Below, one piece after another: positions 36,742 through 45,507 of a DNA stretch of 64,000 nucleotides. Source of the DNA: a marine actinobacterium MedAcidi-G3 (GTDB taxonomy: Bacteria > Actinomycetota > Acidimicrobiia > Acidimicrobiales > Poriferisodalaceae). Every line of letters starts with the position of its first letter. Within the stretch, counting starts at the first letter, position 1. A program made the translations under genes and the position numbers. The notes beneath the pieces are model-generated. The model saw only the letters and a program-made list of their open reading frames with translations. It had not been told where the DNA came from and did not search any database. The DNA is taken from contig JUEP01000009.1 in NCBI GenBank assembly GCA_000817105.1, positions 22,637 through 86,636 on the forward strand, given 5' to 3'.

Positions 36742-37163
36742 TGACTCGCTTTTTGATTGCTATCGCTATTGCTGGTTGCGTGTCGCTGGTAGCTGCTCTT
36801 TTTAAGCGCGGTAGTAAATCACACGTTGTTTCCGTAAAGCGCAACGCTCTTCCAACAAGGGTTCCTGCTGTGGAAGTCGGCCTCGATGCTGCCCCAGCCA
36901 TCATTGTCTTTACCGAGGCGACTTGTGACAGCTGTCAGATGGCGGTGCGAATTGTCCGTGGCCCTGCAGGGGCCGGAATTCCCGTTGCTGATATTGAATA
37001 CGGAGCGGACCCCGCGCTACACAAAAAGTTTGCTATCGATACGGTTCCCACGACTCTTGTCGTTGACAGCGAAGGAAATGTTTTGGCCGGATGGACAGGG
37101 CGAATTGATCTAGGTGAATTCACATCCGCATTAGCGGAACTTGTTCAATCCGATTCAGATTGA
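36741..37163 (+). CDS. Membrane-anchored thioredoxin-fold protein
   Basis: 140 residues. ATG overlaps the previous stop by one base (TAATG). An N-terminal span (about 4-20) is followed by a thioredoxin-like domain: IIVFTEATCDSCQMAV carries a C-x2-C redox pair (CDSC) and FAIDTVPTTLVVDSEG contains the cis-proline (VPT). It could reduce or form disulfides in exported partners; with the anchor at the N-terminus the domain's side of the membrane depends on topology and is likely outside. Coupled with the GT2-membrane and DUF5719 genes. The last 19 bases overlap the end of ftsH on the other strand. Confidence 0.82.
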   Translation: MTRFLIAIAIAGCVSLVAALFKRGSKSHVVSVKRNALPTRVPAVEVGLDAAPAIIVFTEATCDSCQMAVRIVRGPAGAGIPVADIEYGADPALHKKFAIDTVPTTLVVDSEGNVLAGWTGRIDLGEFTSALAELVQSDSD

Positions 37164-39055
37164 CCAACAGGTGGAGGTACAGCGCCTTTAGGTATCTCGG
37201 CGGATTGTTTTTGAGCTTCGGCGGGTTCAGGGATTAGTTGAGCAACTTCATTGCCGCTGATCGTTTCCCTATCGAGGAGTGCTGTAGCAATTCGGTCCAA
37301 AGCAGGTCGATGTTCTACTAGCGCTTGGCGGGCCCGATTTTCTTGAGTGCGTAAGATGCGCTCCACCTCCTCGTCTATCACTCGAGCTGTCTCGTCGCTG
37401 TAGTCGCGGCCGCTCATTAGGCCATCACCTAAGAAAACTTGGTTATCGGAGCCCCATGCCATTGGCCCTACCCGACCGCTCATTCCCCATTCGGTAACCA
37501 TTCGCCTCGCAAGTTCGGTTCCTTGCATTAAATCGTTAGCGGCTCCAGTGGAAGTAACTCCAAAGACCGTGTCTTCGGCCATGCGACCTCCAAATAGAAC
37601 TGCAAGCCGGTCTTCTATGTAGTCCTGTGAATATGAGTGACGCTCCTCGGGTAGCTGCATCGTGACGCCTAGGGCTTGGCCAGTTGGAAGAATTGTTACC
37701 TTGTGAACCGGGTCGGCGTTTGCAAAAAGTGTTGCGATGAGGGCGTGACCCCCTTCATGGTATGCGGTGACTTCTTTTTCTCTGTCGGTCATAGCCACTG
37801 ATTCGCGGCGTTGTCCCATCAGAATCCGGTCTCGAGCCATTTCGAAATCGTCCTGGACTATTGCCTCGCGATCCATTCGCACTGCGTTGAGGGCAGCTTC
37901 GTTGACGAGATTCGCTAAATCGGCTCCGCTCATCCCAGGTGTTCCTTTAGCGACAGTGTCAAGGTCTATTTCTTCGGAGGCAGTTTTGTCTTTGATGTGA
38001 ACGGCCAGAATCTCGCTGCGCTCCTCAAATTCGGGTAAGGGCACCACTACCTGGCGGTCGAATCGCCCTGGTCGAAGTAGGGCGGGGTCTAAAATATCGG
38101 GACGGTTGGTTGCTGCCATCATGACGATGCCTTCGGTGGCTTCGAAGCCGTCCATTTCGGCGAGCATCTGGTTCAGTGTCTGCTCTCGTTCATCGTGACC
38201 GCCGCCTAGCCCAGCTCCGCGCTTTCTGCCGATCGAGTCGATTTCATCTATGAAAATAATTGCCCGCCCTAATTTGCGAGCGGTTTGGAAAAGGTCACGA
38301 ACTCGACTGGCTCCGACCCCGACGAACATTTCCATAAAATCTGAACCTGTCACCGAAAGAAATGGAACACCGGCCTCTCCAGCCACAGCTCGAGCAATGA
38401 GAGTTTTTCCAGTCCCGGGGGGACCAACTAGCAATACCCCTTTGGGGATTCTGGCGCCTACGGCGGCGAATCGCTCGGGTGCTTTAAGGAAATCTACGAC
38501 CTCGGTTATTTCCTGTTTGACTCCCTTATAGCCAGCTATGTCGTCGAATCCAGTATCTGGTCGTTCAGTCGTGTAAGTGCGGGCTTTGCTCCGCCCTATT
38601 GACATGATCCCGCTCATCTGACCTTGAGCCCGACGTTGCATCCACCAGAAGAGCCCAATAATTAAAGCAAATGGCAGCAAAATTGGGAGGAAGCTAAGAA
38701 ACGGGTTCGATTTTTCAGTTCGGAATTCGACATCGATATTTCGATCGCGAAGAAGCTGAAGGTCCGCTTCAGGTAGTTCGATTGGTCCTTTGCTGGTGTA
38801 GGTCGTCCCATCGATAGCTTCAGCTCTGATGGCGCCTGTCTGGTTTGTTACGACGATCGAGTCGATTCTTCCATCGGTGACCTCGTCTACGAGACCGCTG
38901 TAATCAATAGCTGTGCCGCTTTCGCGGTTGAGAAGACTAGGGACAATTACCGAAGCCAGAACTAATGCAATCAGCATCCAGATAGACCATCGGGGCCAGC
39001 CTTCTCGGCGTCCCTCGTTACCTTCGGATTCTGGTTCCTGTGTTTCGGACGCCAT
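37145..39055 (-). CDS. ftsH: ATP-dependent zinc metalloprotease FtsH
   Basis: Membrane-bound AAA+ protease for quality control of membrane and some cytosolic proteins. 636 residues: spans at about 24-42 and 119-139 flank the extracytoplasmic domain; Walker A GPPGTGKT at 211-218, Walker B IIFIDEID near 266-273, second region of homology [19 protein letters not shown], and the zinc site HEGGH at 433-437 (Gly where most have Ala). The C-terminus is a short acidic/proline tail. ATG at 39055. Its 3' end overlaps the facing thioredoxin-like gene by 19 bases. Upstream it is divergent from the DUF3499 gene. Confidence 0.97.
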   Translation of the reverse strand: MASETQEPESEGNEGRREGWPRWSIWMLIALVLASVIVPSLLNRESGTAIDYSGLVDEVTDGRIDSIVVTNQTGAIRAEAIDGTTYTSKGPIELPEADLQLLRDRNIDVEFRTEKSNPFLSFLPILLPFALIIGLFWWMQRRAQGQMSGIMSIGRSKARTYTTERPDTGFDDIAGYKGVKQEITEVVDFLKAPERFAAVGARIPKGVLLVGPPGTGKTLIARAVAGEAGVPFLSVTGSDFMEMFVGVGASRVRDLFQTARKLGRAIIFIDEIDSIGRKRGAGLGGGHDEREQTLNQMLAEMDGFEATEGIVMMAATNRPDILDPALLRPGRFDRQVVVPLPEFEERSEILAVHIKDKTASEEIDLDTVAKGTPGMSGADLANLVNEAALNAVRMDREAIVQDDFEMARDRILMGQRRESVAMTDREKEVTAYHEGGHALIATLFANADPVHKVTILPTGQALGVTMQLPEERHSYSQDYIEDRLAVLFGGRMAEDTVFGVTSTGAANDLMQGTELARRMVTEWGMSGRVGPMAWGSDNQVFLGDGLMSGRDYSDETARVIDEEVERILRTQENRARQALVEHRPALDRIATALLDRETISGNEVAQLIPEPAEAQKQSAEIPKGAVPPPVGQSESD

Positions 39056-39097
39056 AGGTCCATGCTAGAGGCGTAACGGCGTCATTCATCCGACGAA

Positions 39098-39111
39098 TAA
39101 AGGTGCCTTTA
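39098..39111. promoter_or_regulatory. Palindrome between divergent ftsH and DUF3499 genes
   Basis: Perfect inverted repeat TAAAGG-TG-CCTTTA in the 98-base intergenic space, 43 bases upstream of the ftsH start and about 42 bases before the DUF3499 GTG. A second small hairpin (CCCC at 39116-39119 with GGGG at 39128-39131) lies just after it. May be a shared operator; no direct evidence. Confidence 0.25.
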
Positions 39112-39153
39112 AGGTCCCCGATATTTTGGGGTTGGTTCTGTATCTTCAGCTAC

Positions 39154-39423
39154 GTGACAACTTCGCAACCCCGACTCTGTAGCCGCCCGCTCTGTGCCAA
39201 TGACGCTGAAGTTCTGCTGTTATTCGACTACGAAACGCGTTTGGTGGAGCTTAAAGCCATAAACAAGACCCGAGACTCAAACTTGATGGAGTTATGCGCG
39301 ATCCATGCCGACAGATTTCGGCCGCCCCAAGGGTGGTCTTGTCAGGATGAACGCGAGCCGAAGCGAAACGCAGACCGGTTAGGTAGGCAATATGCCTTTA
39401 GAGACCAATTGAATAGCTTTTAG
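39154..39423 (+). CDS. DUF3499 family protein
   Basis: Small cysteine-containing protein of a family restricted, as far as I know, to actinobacteria and encoded beside phosphomannomutase and glycan genes (Rv3259-like). Blocks: RLCSRPLCANDAEVLL (C-x3-x-C pair), then LFDYETRLVELKAI, LCAIHADRFRPPQGW. Two early cysteines plus the later L-C-x2-H give a possible zinc site. The GTG at 39154 (V-T-T-S-Q-P-R) gives 89 residues and fits the family start; a GTG at 39103 would add an unlikely hydrophobic leader. Function unknown. Confidence 0.85.
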   Translation: MTTSQPRLCSRPLCANDAEVLLLFDYETRLVELKAINKTRDSNLMELCAIHADRFRPPQGWSCQDEREPKRNADRLGRQYAFRDQLNSF

Positions 39424-39491
39424 GTCTTACTCAGGCTCTAATTTGACTCCTGATTCCTCTTGGGTATTAACGAGTGACAACATGGAGTTGA

Positions 39492-41969
39492 ATGGCCGCT
39501 GTCAAAGGAGATCCGACGCGCCGGTCCGCTCTGCTGCGGTCTGGCTTTTCGCGACTCAAGTACCAAATCCAAGATTGGACTTCGCTGCTTGTAGCGGTCA
39601 CAGCATCGGCGATGGTGTTGTGGGGTCTCGGGCCGTCAGAGATTCTGATAGATAGCACTCCAACAGGCGGCGATATGGGCGCTCATGTATGGGGCCCAGC
39701 TTTTTTGAGAGACGAGCTGCTCCCATCTTTCCAGTTACGGGGTTGGAGTCCCGATTGGTATGCAGGGTTTCCGGCTATGCACTTTTACATGGTGCTTCCC
39801 TACCTGTTCATAGTCTTCGTTGACTTATTTGCGCCATACGGTGTTGCGTTCAAGTTGGTCGCAGTATCAGGAGTGGTGCTTATGCCAATGGCTGCATGGC
39901 TGATGGGACGAATATCAAGATGGCGGGAGCCGCTCCCAGCGTTACTTGCCGTGGCTGCGCTGCTATTTGTGTTTGATTTTAATTTCACGATCTATGGCGG
40001 CAACATTGCCTCTACGTTGGCTGGCGAATTCGCGTTTTCTATAGGGCTAGCTGTCTCGCTGGTTTACCTAGGGTTTACAAGCCGGGTGCTAGAAGCAGGA
40101 ACTCACAAGGTGCGAGCGTCGATAGCGCTTGCACTTGTGGCCCTGTGTCACCCCATCACCTTGTTGTTTGCGGTAACAGCGACGGTGATCCAGGTAGTTA
40201 GTCGGTCGATTGGGCGGCTCCCTGAAAGAACTAGTTCCAGGACCGCTGCGATCCTGCTCCCAATGACGGCAGTGTTTCCAATAGGAATTTATTGGCTCAC
40301 TTCACAGCTCTTGTTGCCGTTGGTGATCTGCGCAGTTCTGACCCTCTTACTGCTCATAGCTGAATTTAAAGGTGCCGTGCGACTGCTTGTAGTTGGTCTG
40401 GTTGGCGGCGCTCTCTCTGCCTTTTGGACAATCCCTTTTTTGGTTCGACGGCCATATCTGAATGACATGGGCTGGGAAAAACTTGATGCCATAAGAGAGA
40501 ATCTTTTCTTCCCTGATCGATTACCGGGTGATAGCGCCAAGATGACCATTATTTGGTTGATAGCTCTGGCGCTATTGGGGAGCGTTGCTGGTCTGCTTAG
40601 CTGGTACCGACCCGCCATCACCTTCGTCGGGTTTGCCGTCGCTGCTGGCTTAGCTTTCGCTGTTTGGCCTCAGCATCGTCTATGGAATGCTCGCTTGCTT
40701 CCATTTTGGTATTTGACTTTGTATTTCTTAGCTGCGGTCGGTGTGTGGTTTTTGTCCAGGGCTTTCCAGTCAACCGATTTAGGAAGTTCGGATAACCGAT
40801 CTACTCGCATTCGTCACCTTTGGATTCCGGTGATAACACCGATTCTGGCTGGGCTAGCTGCCTGCATCTTCGTGTCCGTTTCTCTTGGCATCGCGCCAGG
40901 AGGAAGTTACGAAGAAAATGGAGAGTTTCGGTGGGGTCCGGTGACTATCTCCGCAAAAGATCGAAATTTTGTGTCTGGGTGGGCTGCTTGGAATTTCACC
41001 GGTTACGAATCTCGAGCAGAGTTCCCGACTTACGAGAGTCTTGTTCAGACCATGAAAGAACTCGGAAAAGATGTTGGGTGTGGACGTGCACTGTGGGAAT
41101 ACGACCGTGATGAACTTGGTTCATACGGGACACCGATGGCGCCGATGTTGCTCCCCTACTGGACAGACGGATGTATCGGCTCGATGGAAGGTCTCTATTT
41201 TGAATCCTCAGCAACCGTTCCATTTCACTTTTTGATGCAATCGGAACTGTCGGCTAATCCGTCGCGCCCTATGAGGGGGCTTGACTATCGCGGTTTGGAC
41301 CTAGAGTCCGGTATCCGACACATGCAACTATCGGGGGTTCGTTACTACTTAGCCTTCAGTTCAGATGCCGTCCAGGAGGCGGAGCAGTATCCCGACCAAC
41401 TAGAGCTAATCGCTCGCTCTGACCCATGGCGAATATATCTAGTTGCTAATTCAGAACTTGTTGAAGGTCTAAAGTTCGAGCCCAATGTCGTAGCCCAGGG
41501 AGATCTTGGCGGTCGCAACTGGACTGACCCTTCCATGATGTGGTTCAACGATCGAATACGATCGCAGGTCACGGTGACAGATGGCGGTCCGGATGATTGG
41601 CATCGAATAAATATCAACGAACCTTCGTTCCTCGGGCGAACCAGTTTTGGTGAGCCTCTGAAGAATCCATTGCCAGCTCTTTCAGTGACAAACATTGTTG
41701 AAGAAGGTGACACCATCAGCTTCTCGGTAGATCAAGTAGGGGTGCCGGTTTTGGTCAAGGCGTCGTATTTCCCCAATTGGTCAGTTGACGGGGCGTTGGG
41801 GCCATATCGAGCTACACCTAATTGGATGGTTGTCATCCCCTCAGAGAATGAAGTGACTTTGCGCTTTAGAGCAACCTGGGCCGAATATCTCGGATGGCTG
41901 ATCACGTTCGCGGGAGCATGCGCGATCGTATTTTTGATTCGGTCGAAACGTAAAAAGGTCTTCGCGTGA
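39492..41969 (+). CDS. Large GT-C-like membrane protein (6-pyruvoyl-tetrahydropterin-synthase-related family)
   Basis: 825 residues with about 12-13 membrane spans from residue 25 to about 460 and one at the C-terminus (about 797-815). The opening STPTGGDMGAHVWGPAFLRD followed by GWSPDWYAGFPAMHFYMVLP is the hallmark of this membrane family, which resembles GT-C transferases using polyprenyl-phosphate sugars; the acidic GGDMG loop would face outside. Residues 465-790 are a soluble extracytoplasmic domain. It overlaps the polyprenyl-phosphate sugar synthase by 4 bases, which supports a GT-C role with that enzyme supplying the donor. The family name is historical; no pterin chemistry is implied. 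Confidence 0.8.
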   Translation: MAAVKGDPTRRSALLRSGFSRLKYQIQDWTSLLVAVTASAMVLWGLGPSEILIDSTPTGGDMGAHVWGPAFLRDELLPSFQLRGWSPDWYAGFPAMHFYMVLPYLFIVFVDLFAPYGVAFKLVAVSGVVLMPMAAWLMGRISRWREPLPALLAVAALLFVFDFNFTIYGGNIASTLAGEFAFSIGLAVSLVYLGFTSRVLEAGTHKVRASIALALVALCHPITLLFAVTATVIQVVSRSIGRLPERTSSRTAAILLPMTAVFPIGIYWLTSQLLLPLVICAVLTLLLLIAEFKGAVRLLVVGLVGGALSAFWTIPFLVRRPYLNDMGWEKLDAIRENLFFPDRLPGDSAKMTIIWLIALALLGSVAGLLSWYRPAITFVGFAVAAGLAFAVWPQHRLWNARLLPFWYLTLYFLAAVGVWFLSRAFQSTDLGSSDNRSTRIRHLWIPVITPILAGLAACIFVSVSLGIAPGGSYEENGEFRWGPVTISAKDRNFVSGWAAWNFTGYESRAEFPTYESLVQTMKELGKDVGCGRALWEYDRDELGSYGTPMAPMLLPYWTDGCIGSMEGLYFESSATVPFHFLMQSELSANPSRPMRGLDYRGLDLESGIRHMQLSGVRYYLAFSSDAVQEAEQYPDQLELIARSDPWRIYLVANSELVEGLKFEPNVVAQGDLGGRNWTDPSMMWFNDRIRSQVTVTDGGPDDWHRININEPSFLGRTSFGEPLKNPLPALSVTNIVEEGDTISFSVDQVGVPVLVKASYFPNWSVDGALGPYRATPNWMVVIPSENEVTLRFRATWAEYLGWLITFAGACAIVFLIRSKRKKVFA

Positions 41970-42697
41970 CGAAACAGTTGGTTTCGGTCATCTTGCCGGC
42001 ATTCAGGGCAGCCCCAGTCGTTGTTGAGAGTATCGGCAAGATCCGAAGCGCGATGAAGAATGAAAAAATCGAAATCATCGTGGTTGACGACGGATCCGAT
42101 GATGACACTTCCAGCAAAGCCCGAATTGCTGGAGCAGACCAGGTGATAGAGCTAAGGGAAAATCGGGGTAAAGGAGCAGCAGTTCGGGCCGGCGTTGCTG
42201 TAGCGCGTGGTTCTTATGTTGTTTTTACCGATATTGACCTTGCTTACGAACCATCCCAAATTCTCAACGTGATCCATGGACTCGATGCAGGAGCTGACCT
42301 AGTGATAGGAAGTCGACGACACTCAGCCAGCCAAGAGGTGACCTCAGAGGGTTTGGCGAGAAAATGGGGAAGCCGCATATTCAGTAGGCTTACAGCAGTT
42401 CTTGTCCCCATCCCTCACTCTGACACGCAGTGTGGGCTCAAAGGATTTACTTCCGCAGCAGCAAAGCGCATCTTCGCCCAGGGCAAAATAGATGGCTTTG
42501 CTTTCGACGTAGAAGTTCTGTTTGTGGCACAAAAATTAAGTATGACGATTTCCGAGATTCCAGTGAGTCTGGAATACGTAGAACAAAGCACCGTCAAATT
42601 CGTTCCTCAAGCGATCAGAATGCTTTACGACGTTTTGAGAATTCGCACCTGGTCGATTCTTGGAAGGTATACCGACTCGCCTTCAAAGCTTGGTTAG
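41966..42697 (+). CDS. Polyprenyl-phosphate sugar synthase, dolichyl-phosphate mannose synthase-like GT2
   Basis: 243 residues, no membrane span. GT2 motifs: SVILPAFRA, VVDDGSDDDTS (first Asp site), ENRGKGAAVRAGV, and TDIDLAYEP as the D-x-D. The later GSRRHSAS, TQCGLKGF and FAFDVEVLFVAQ are typical of DPM1/Ppm1-type enzymes that load mannose or glucose on polyprenyl phosphate. GTG start at 41966 within the GTGA overlap of the membrane protein. Likely makes the lipid-linked sugar used by that GT-C-like protein. Confidence 0.88.
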   Translation: MTKQLVSVILPAFRAAPVVVESIGKIRSAMKNEKIEIIVVDDGSDDDTSSKARIAGADQVIELRENRGKGAAVRAGVAVARGSYVVFTDIDLAYEPSQILNVIHGLDAGADLVIGSRRHSASQEVTSEGLARKWGSRIFSRLTAVLVPIPHSDTQCGLKGFTSAAAKRIFAQGKIDGFAFDVEVLFVAQKLSMTISEIPVSLEYVEQSTVKFVPQAIRMLYDVLRIRTWSILGRYTDSPSKLG

Positions 42698-42710
42698 CCT
42701 AGTAAGTCAG

Positions 42711-44075
42711 ATGGAACCTCAAATGGTGATCCCACCAGCCGATAAAGACCGTTTAAGGGCTGTGTTTAAGGCGTATGACGTTCGGGGGTTAACTCCCGAA
42801 GAACTTGACGTGCCAATGGCTAAGTCTTTAGGCGCCGCTTTCGCTAACTTTACAAATGCTGATGCGGTCGTAGTAGGGCGAGATATGAGGACCTCTGGCG
42901 AAGCTCTGCTCGCAGCTTTCAGTGAGGGAGTGGTTTCTCAAGGTGTCGATGTGCGAGACATCGGCCTCGCATCTACAGACCTGCTCTATTTTGCGTCAGG
43001 TTATTTAGAGGCGCCTGGGGTGATGTTGACGGCTTCACACAACCCTGCCTCATATAACGGCATGAAATTTTGTCAGTCTCGTGCCCGGGCGATAGGACTG
43101 GACACTGGGCTTACTGAAATACGTCAATTAGCCGAACAGCCTGCCAAGGTTACTAACCGGCCCGGGAAGGTTCGAAAAGTTGACCTGCTCGATAATTTTG
43201 TTGAACACGTCCACTCGTTTATCGATGTCAATTCTCTCCGGTCGTTAAAAATCGTTGTTGACACAGCGAATGGTATGGGCGGACTGGTGGTTCCAGCAGC
43301 CTTTAAAGATTTGCCGTTTGAATATGAGATCCTTTATGAAGAGTTAGATGGGACCTTTCCAAACCACCCAGCTGACCCTTTGCAGGCCGAAAATCTGGTC
43401 GATCTACAACGTAGAGTGATGGAATCCGATGCAGATGTCGGACTCGCATTTGATGGCGACGCAGACAGAGTTTTCTTGGTTGATGAGAACGCCAATTTGG
43501 TCAGCGGTTCTATAACCACAGCTTTGGTAGCGTCGGCCATTCTTGAGAGTCATGGCCCGGGACCAATCCTTCACAACCTAATCTGCTCTCGTTCAACAGT
43601 CGAAGTAATTGAGGCGGCTGGAGGTGACCCGATACGAACTCGGGTTGGTCATAGCTACATCAAAGAAGTCATGGCCGAAACTGGAGCAATGTTCGGCGGC
43701 GAACACAGCGGGCACTACTATTTCGCAAGAAACTACGGCGCCGATTCTGGTTTGATAGCCGCTCTCATCGTTCTGGAACGTTTATCTGCCAACCAAGGTT
43801 CGCTGTCCTCGCTAGTTGCTCCATTGCAGAGATATGCGAGTTCTGGGGAAGTAAACGTTGCAGTTATAAATACCAGTGACGCTATAGAAACAGTGTCAGA
43901 TTTCTTTTCAGAGCAACAACAAGACCGACTGGACGGCCTGACTGTTGACTGTGGAGAGTGGTGGTTCAATCTAAGGCCATCAAACACGGAGCCATTACTA
44001 CGACTCAACGTTGAAGGTCCTGATGATGGACATGTCGCGCACCGAGTAGAACAAATTTTGGCTCTTTTTGGTTAA
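42711..44075 (+). CDS. manB: Phosphomannomutase/phosphoglucomutase
   Basis: Interconverts hexose-6- and hexose-1-phosphate; supplies mannose-1-phosphate for GDP-mannose. Alpha-D-phosphohexomutase layout: FKAYDVRGLTPEEL at the N-terminus, phosphoserine S109 in LTASHNPASYNG, metal loop FDGDADRVF, sugar-binding GGEHSGHYYF, and phosphate-binding RPSNTEPLLRLN at the C-terminus. I choose the ATG at 42711 (13 bases after the previous stop); an in-frame TTG at 42660 lies inside the previous gene. 454 residues, normal. It matches the Rv3257c/manB position in mycobacteria. Confidence 0.93.
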   Translation: MEPQMVIPPADKDRLRAVFKAYDVRGLTPEELDVPMAKSLGAAFANFTNADAVVVGRDMRTSGEALLAAFSEGVVSQGVDVRDIGLASTDLLYFASGYLEAPGVMLTASHNPASYNGMKFCQSRARAIGLDTGLTEIRQLAEQPAKVTNRPGKVRKVDLLDNFVEHVHSFIDVNSLRSLKIVVDTANGMGGLVVPAAFKDLPFEYEILYEELDGTFPNHPADPLQAENLVDLQRRVMESDADVGLAFDGDADRVFLVDENANLVSGSITTALVASAILESHGPGPILHNLICSRSTVEVIEAAGGDPIRTRVGHSYIKEVMAETGAMFGGEHSGHYYFARNYGADSGLIAALIVLERLSANQGSLSSLVAPLQRYASSGEVNVAVINTSDAIETVSDFFSEQQQDRLDGLTVDCGEWWFNLRPSNTEPLLRLNVEGPDDGHVAHRVEQILALFG

Positions 44076-44150
44076 ATGCTGACGTACCCTGCTGTGTGGT
44101 GGAACAACTGCGCCACATTTCCAACCCAGAAGGGTTGAAGGAGAACAAAC

Positions 44151-44387
44151 ATGGCTCTTGACCCAGGTTTACTTGAGATTCTCGCCTGTCCTGACGATAA
44201 GGGGCCACTTAGGTACCTTCCCGATGAAAATATTCTCTACAACCCTCGGCAAGGTCGGACCTATCGGGTGCAAGAAGGAATTCCCGTCTTGTTGATAGCA
44301 GAATCAACCTTGGTCGATGAAGACGAACAACGAAGACTTGGCGCGTTACCAGGAGACGAAACGGGTAGCCAGAGTTCTGAGAGTTGA
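44151..44387 (+). CDS. Trm112-like small protein
   Basis: 78 residues: LLEILACPDDKGPLRYL, then ILYNPRQGRTYRV, QEGIPVLLI. This is the Trm112/UPF0434 fold, but three of the four zinc cysteines found in E. coli YcaR-type proteins are replaced (CPDD, YNP). I recall the same replaced form as common in actinobacteria beside phosphomannomutase genes. A strong site AAGGAG precedes the ATG at 44151. Partner unknown; in other organisms the fold stabilises methyltransferases. Confidence 0.85.
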   Translation: MALDPGLLEILACPDDKGPLRYLPDENILYNPRQGRTYRVQEGIPVLLIAESTLVDEDEQRRLGALPGDETGSQSSES

Positions 44388-44388
44388 C

Positions 44389-45417
44389 GTGAGCACCCCA
44401 CTAGATTCGCTTGGCATGCAGGACGCAACGCTTGACCTGCCCAACCAAATTGAACGCTCAGCCGATGAAGCTCGGCAACTCGCAGGGCTTCCGAGCGCTT
44501 CGACAGTTAATCAAGTGGTCGTGCTGGGTATGGGCGGGTCTGGCATCGCAGGTGACATTGTGGAAGCGGTAGCCAGCCCGCAAATGACCATTCCGATGGT
44601 GGTCAGCAAAGGGTACGAATGCCCAAACTTCGTCGGTCCGAAGACGTTAGTCATAGCAGCCTCTTTCAGCGGCGAAACTGAAGAAACGATAGAAGCTGCG
44701 TCAACAGCACACGAGCGAGGTGCCCAGATATGTGCTGTGACCTGCGGAGGCACCCTGGCCCGCTTAGTTGCCGAATGGAGCGCGGTATTATGCCAAGTTG
44801 ACTCCGCTATCCCTATGCCCCGTTGCGCTGTTGGTGCTATGTCGATCCCACTGTTAGTTGCGTTCGATCGGATTGGGCTAATTACGGGAGTTGACAAACA
44901 AATTGAAGACGCAATAGCCACACTTCGGCTGCGATGCGACTCGATACAAGACGGTACTGATGTTTCGAAACAGATTGCGAAGGCAATTGGTTCGGGCACA
45001 CCGCTTATCTACGGCGGAGGAAAGATAGGAGAAGTAGCGGCAGCTCGCTTCAAGAACCAGATCAACGAGAACTCTAAATCACCAGCGTTTTTTAATTCGT
45101 TGCCAGAGATGTGTCACAACGAGATGGCCGGATGGGGAACTGTGGACAGTCTCAGAGACCTAAATCTTGTGCCCGTGCACCTTCGACACAGCTACGAGCA
45201 TCCGCGTTTAGCGAAAAGATTCGAGTTCAATGAAACTCTGATAGCTGAAAGTGGTTCGATAACAGGTGTTCAGGCCCAAGGGCGAACACCGCTTGCACAA
45301 TTATTCGACCTGATTCTGGTCGGAGATCAGACATCGTTAGAGTTAGCGGCCTTACATGAACAAGACCCAGGCCCAATCGATGTGCTCACTGAGTTAAAGC
45401 AGCAGCTCAGTCGCTGA
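44389..45417 (+). CDS. TobH-like SIS-domain protein, possible phosphoglucose/phosphomannose isomerase
   Basis: Two SIS (sugar isomerase) modules: first with VVLGMGGSGIAGDIVEAV and IAASFSGETEETIEAA, second with PLIYGGGKIGEVAAARFKNQINENSK and a PEMCHNEMAGW segment holding a conserved acid/His pair. Such proteins in archaea interconvert fructose-6-phosphate with glucose- or mannose-6-phosphate; in mycobacteria the homologous position (Rv3256c) is the uncharacterised TobH. I choose GTG at 44389, two bases after the Trm112 stop, giving 342 residues; an ATG at 44317 would overlap Trm112 by 71 bases. With manB next door, isomerase activity feeding mannose metabolism is sensible but unproved. Confidence 0.82.
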   Translation: MSTPLDSLGMQDATLDLPNQIERSADEARQLAGLPSASTVNQVVVLGMGGSGIAGDIVEAVASPQMTIPMVVSKGYECPNFVGPKTLVIAASFSGETEETIEAASTAHERGAQICAVTCGGTLARLVAEWSAVLCQVDSAIPMPRCAVGAMSIPLLVAFDRIGLITGVDKQIEDAIATLRLRCDSIQDGTDVSKQIAKAIGSGTPLIYGGGKIGEVAAARFKNQINENSKSPAFFNSLPEMCHNEMAGWGTVDSLRDLNLVPVHLRHSYEHPRLAKRFEFNETLIAESGSITGVQAQGRTPLAQLFDLILVGDQTSLELAALHEQDPGPIDVLTELKQQLSR

Positions 45418-45428
45418 ACATCGCAATC

Positions 45429-45453
45429 GGATCCCTCGCATACCGGTAGGATC
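45429..45453 (+). promoter_or_regulatory. Hairpin between the SIS gene and ahcY
   Basis: GATCC (45430-45434) pairs with GGATC (45449-45453), with further partial pairing outside; the loop contains the self-complementary TACCGGTA. It may end the upstream transcript or sit in the ahcY leader. It does not resemble the SAH riboswitch as I recall it. Confidence 0.2.
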
Positions 45454-45507
45454 TGAGATGTTGAGCCCCAAACCCCCGACGGGCGACAACGCTGACAGGA
45501 GCGCCTC

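Noticed and set aside
44317..44388. Longer N-terminus of the SIS protein from the ATG at 44317
   Set aside because: Would overlap the Trm112-like gene by 71 bases and adds residues with no SIS character.
45418..45507. SAH riboswitch ahead of ahcY
   Set aside because: The expected conserved core and pseudoknot are not found; only short hairpins are present.
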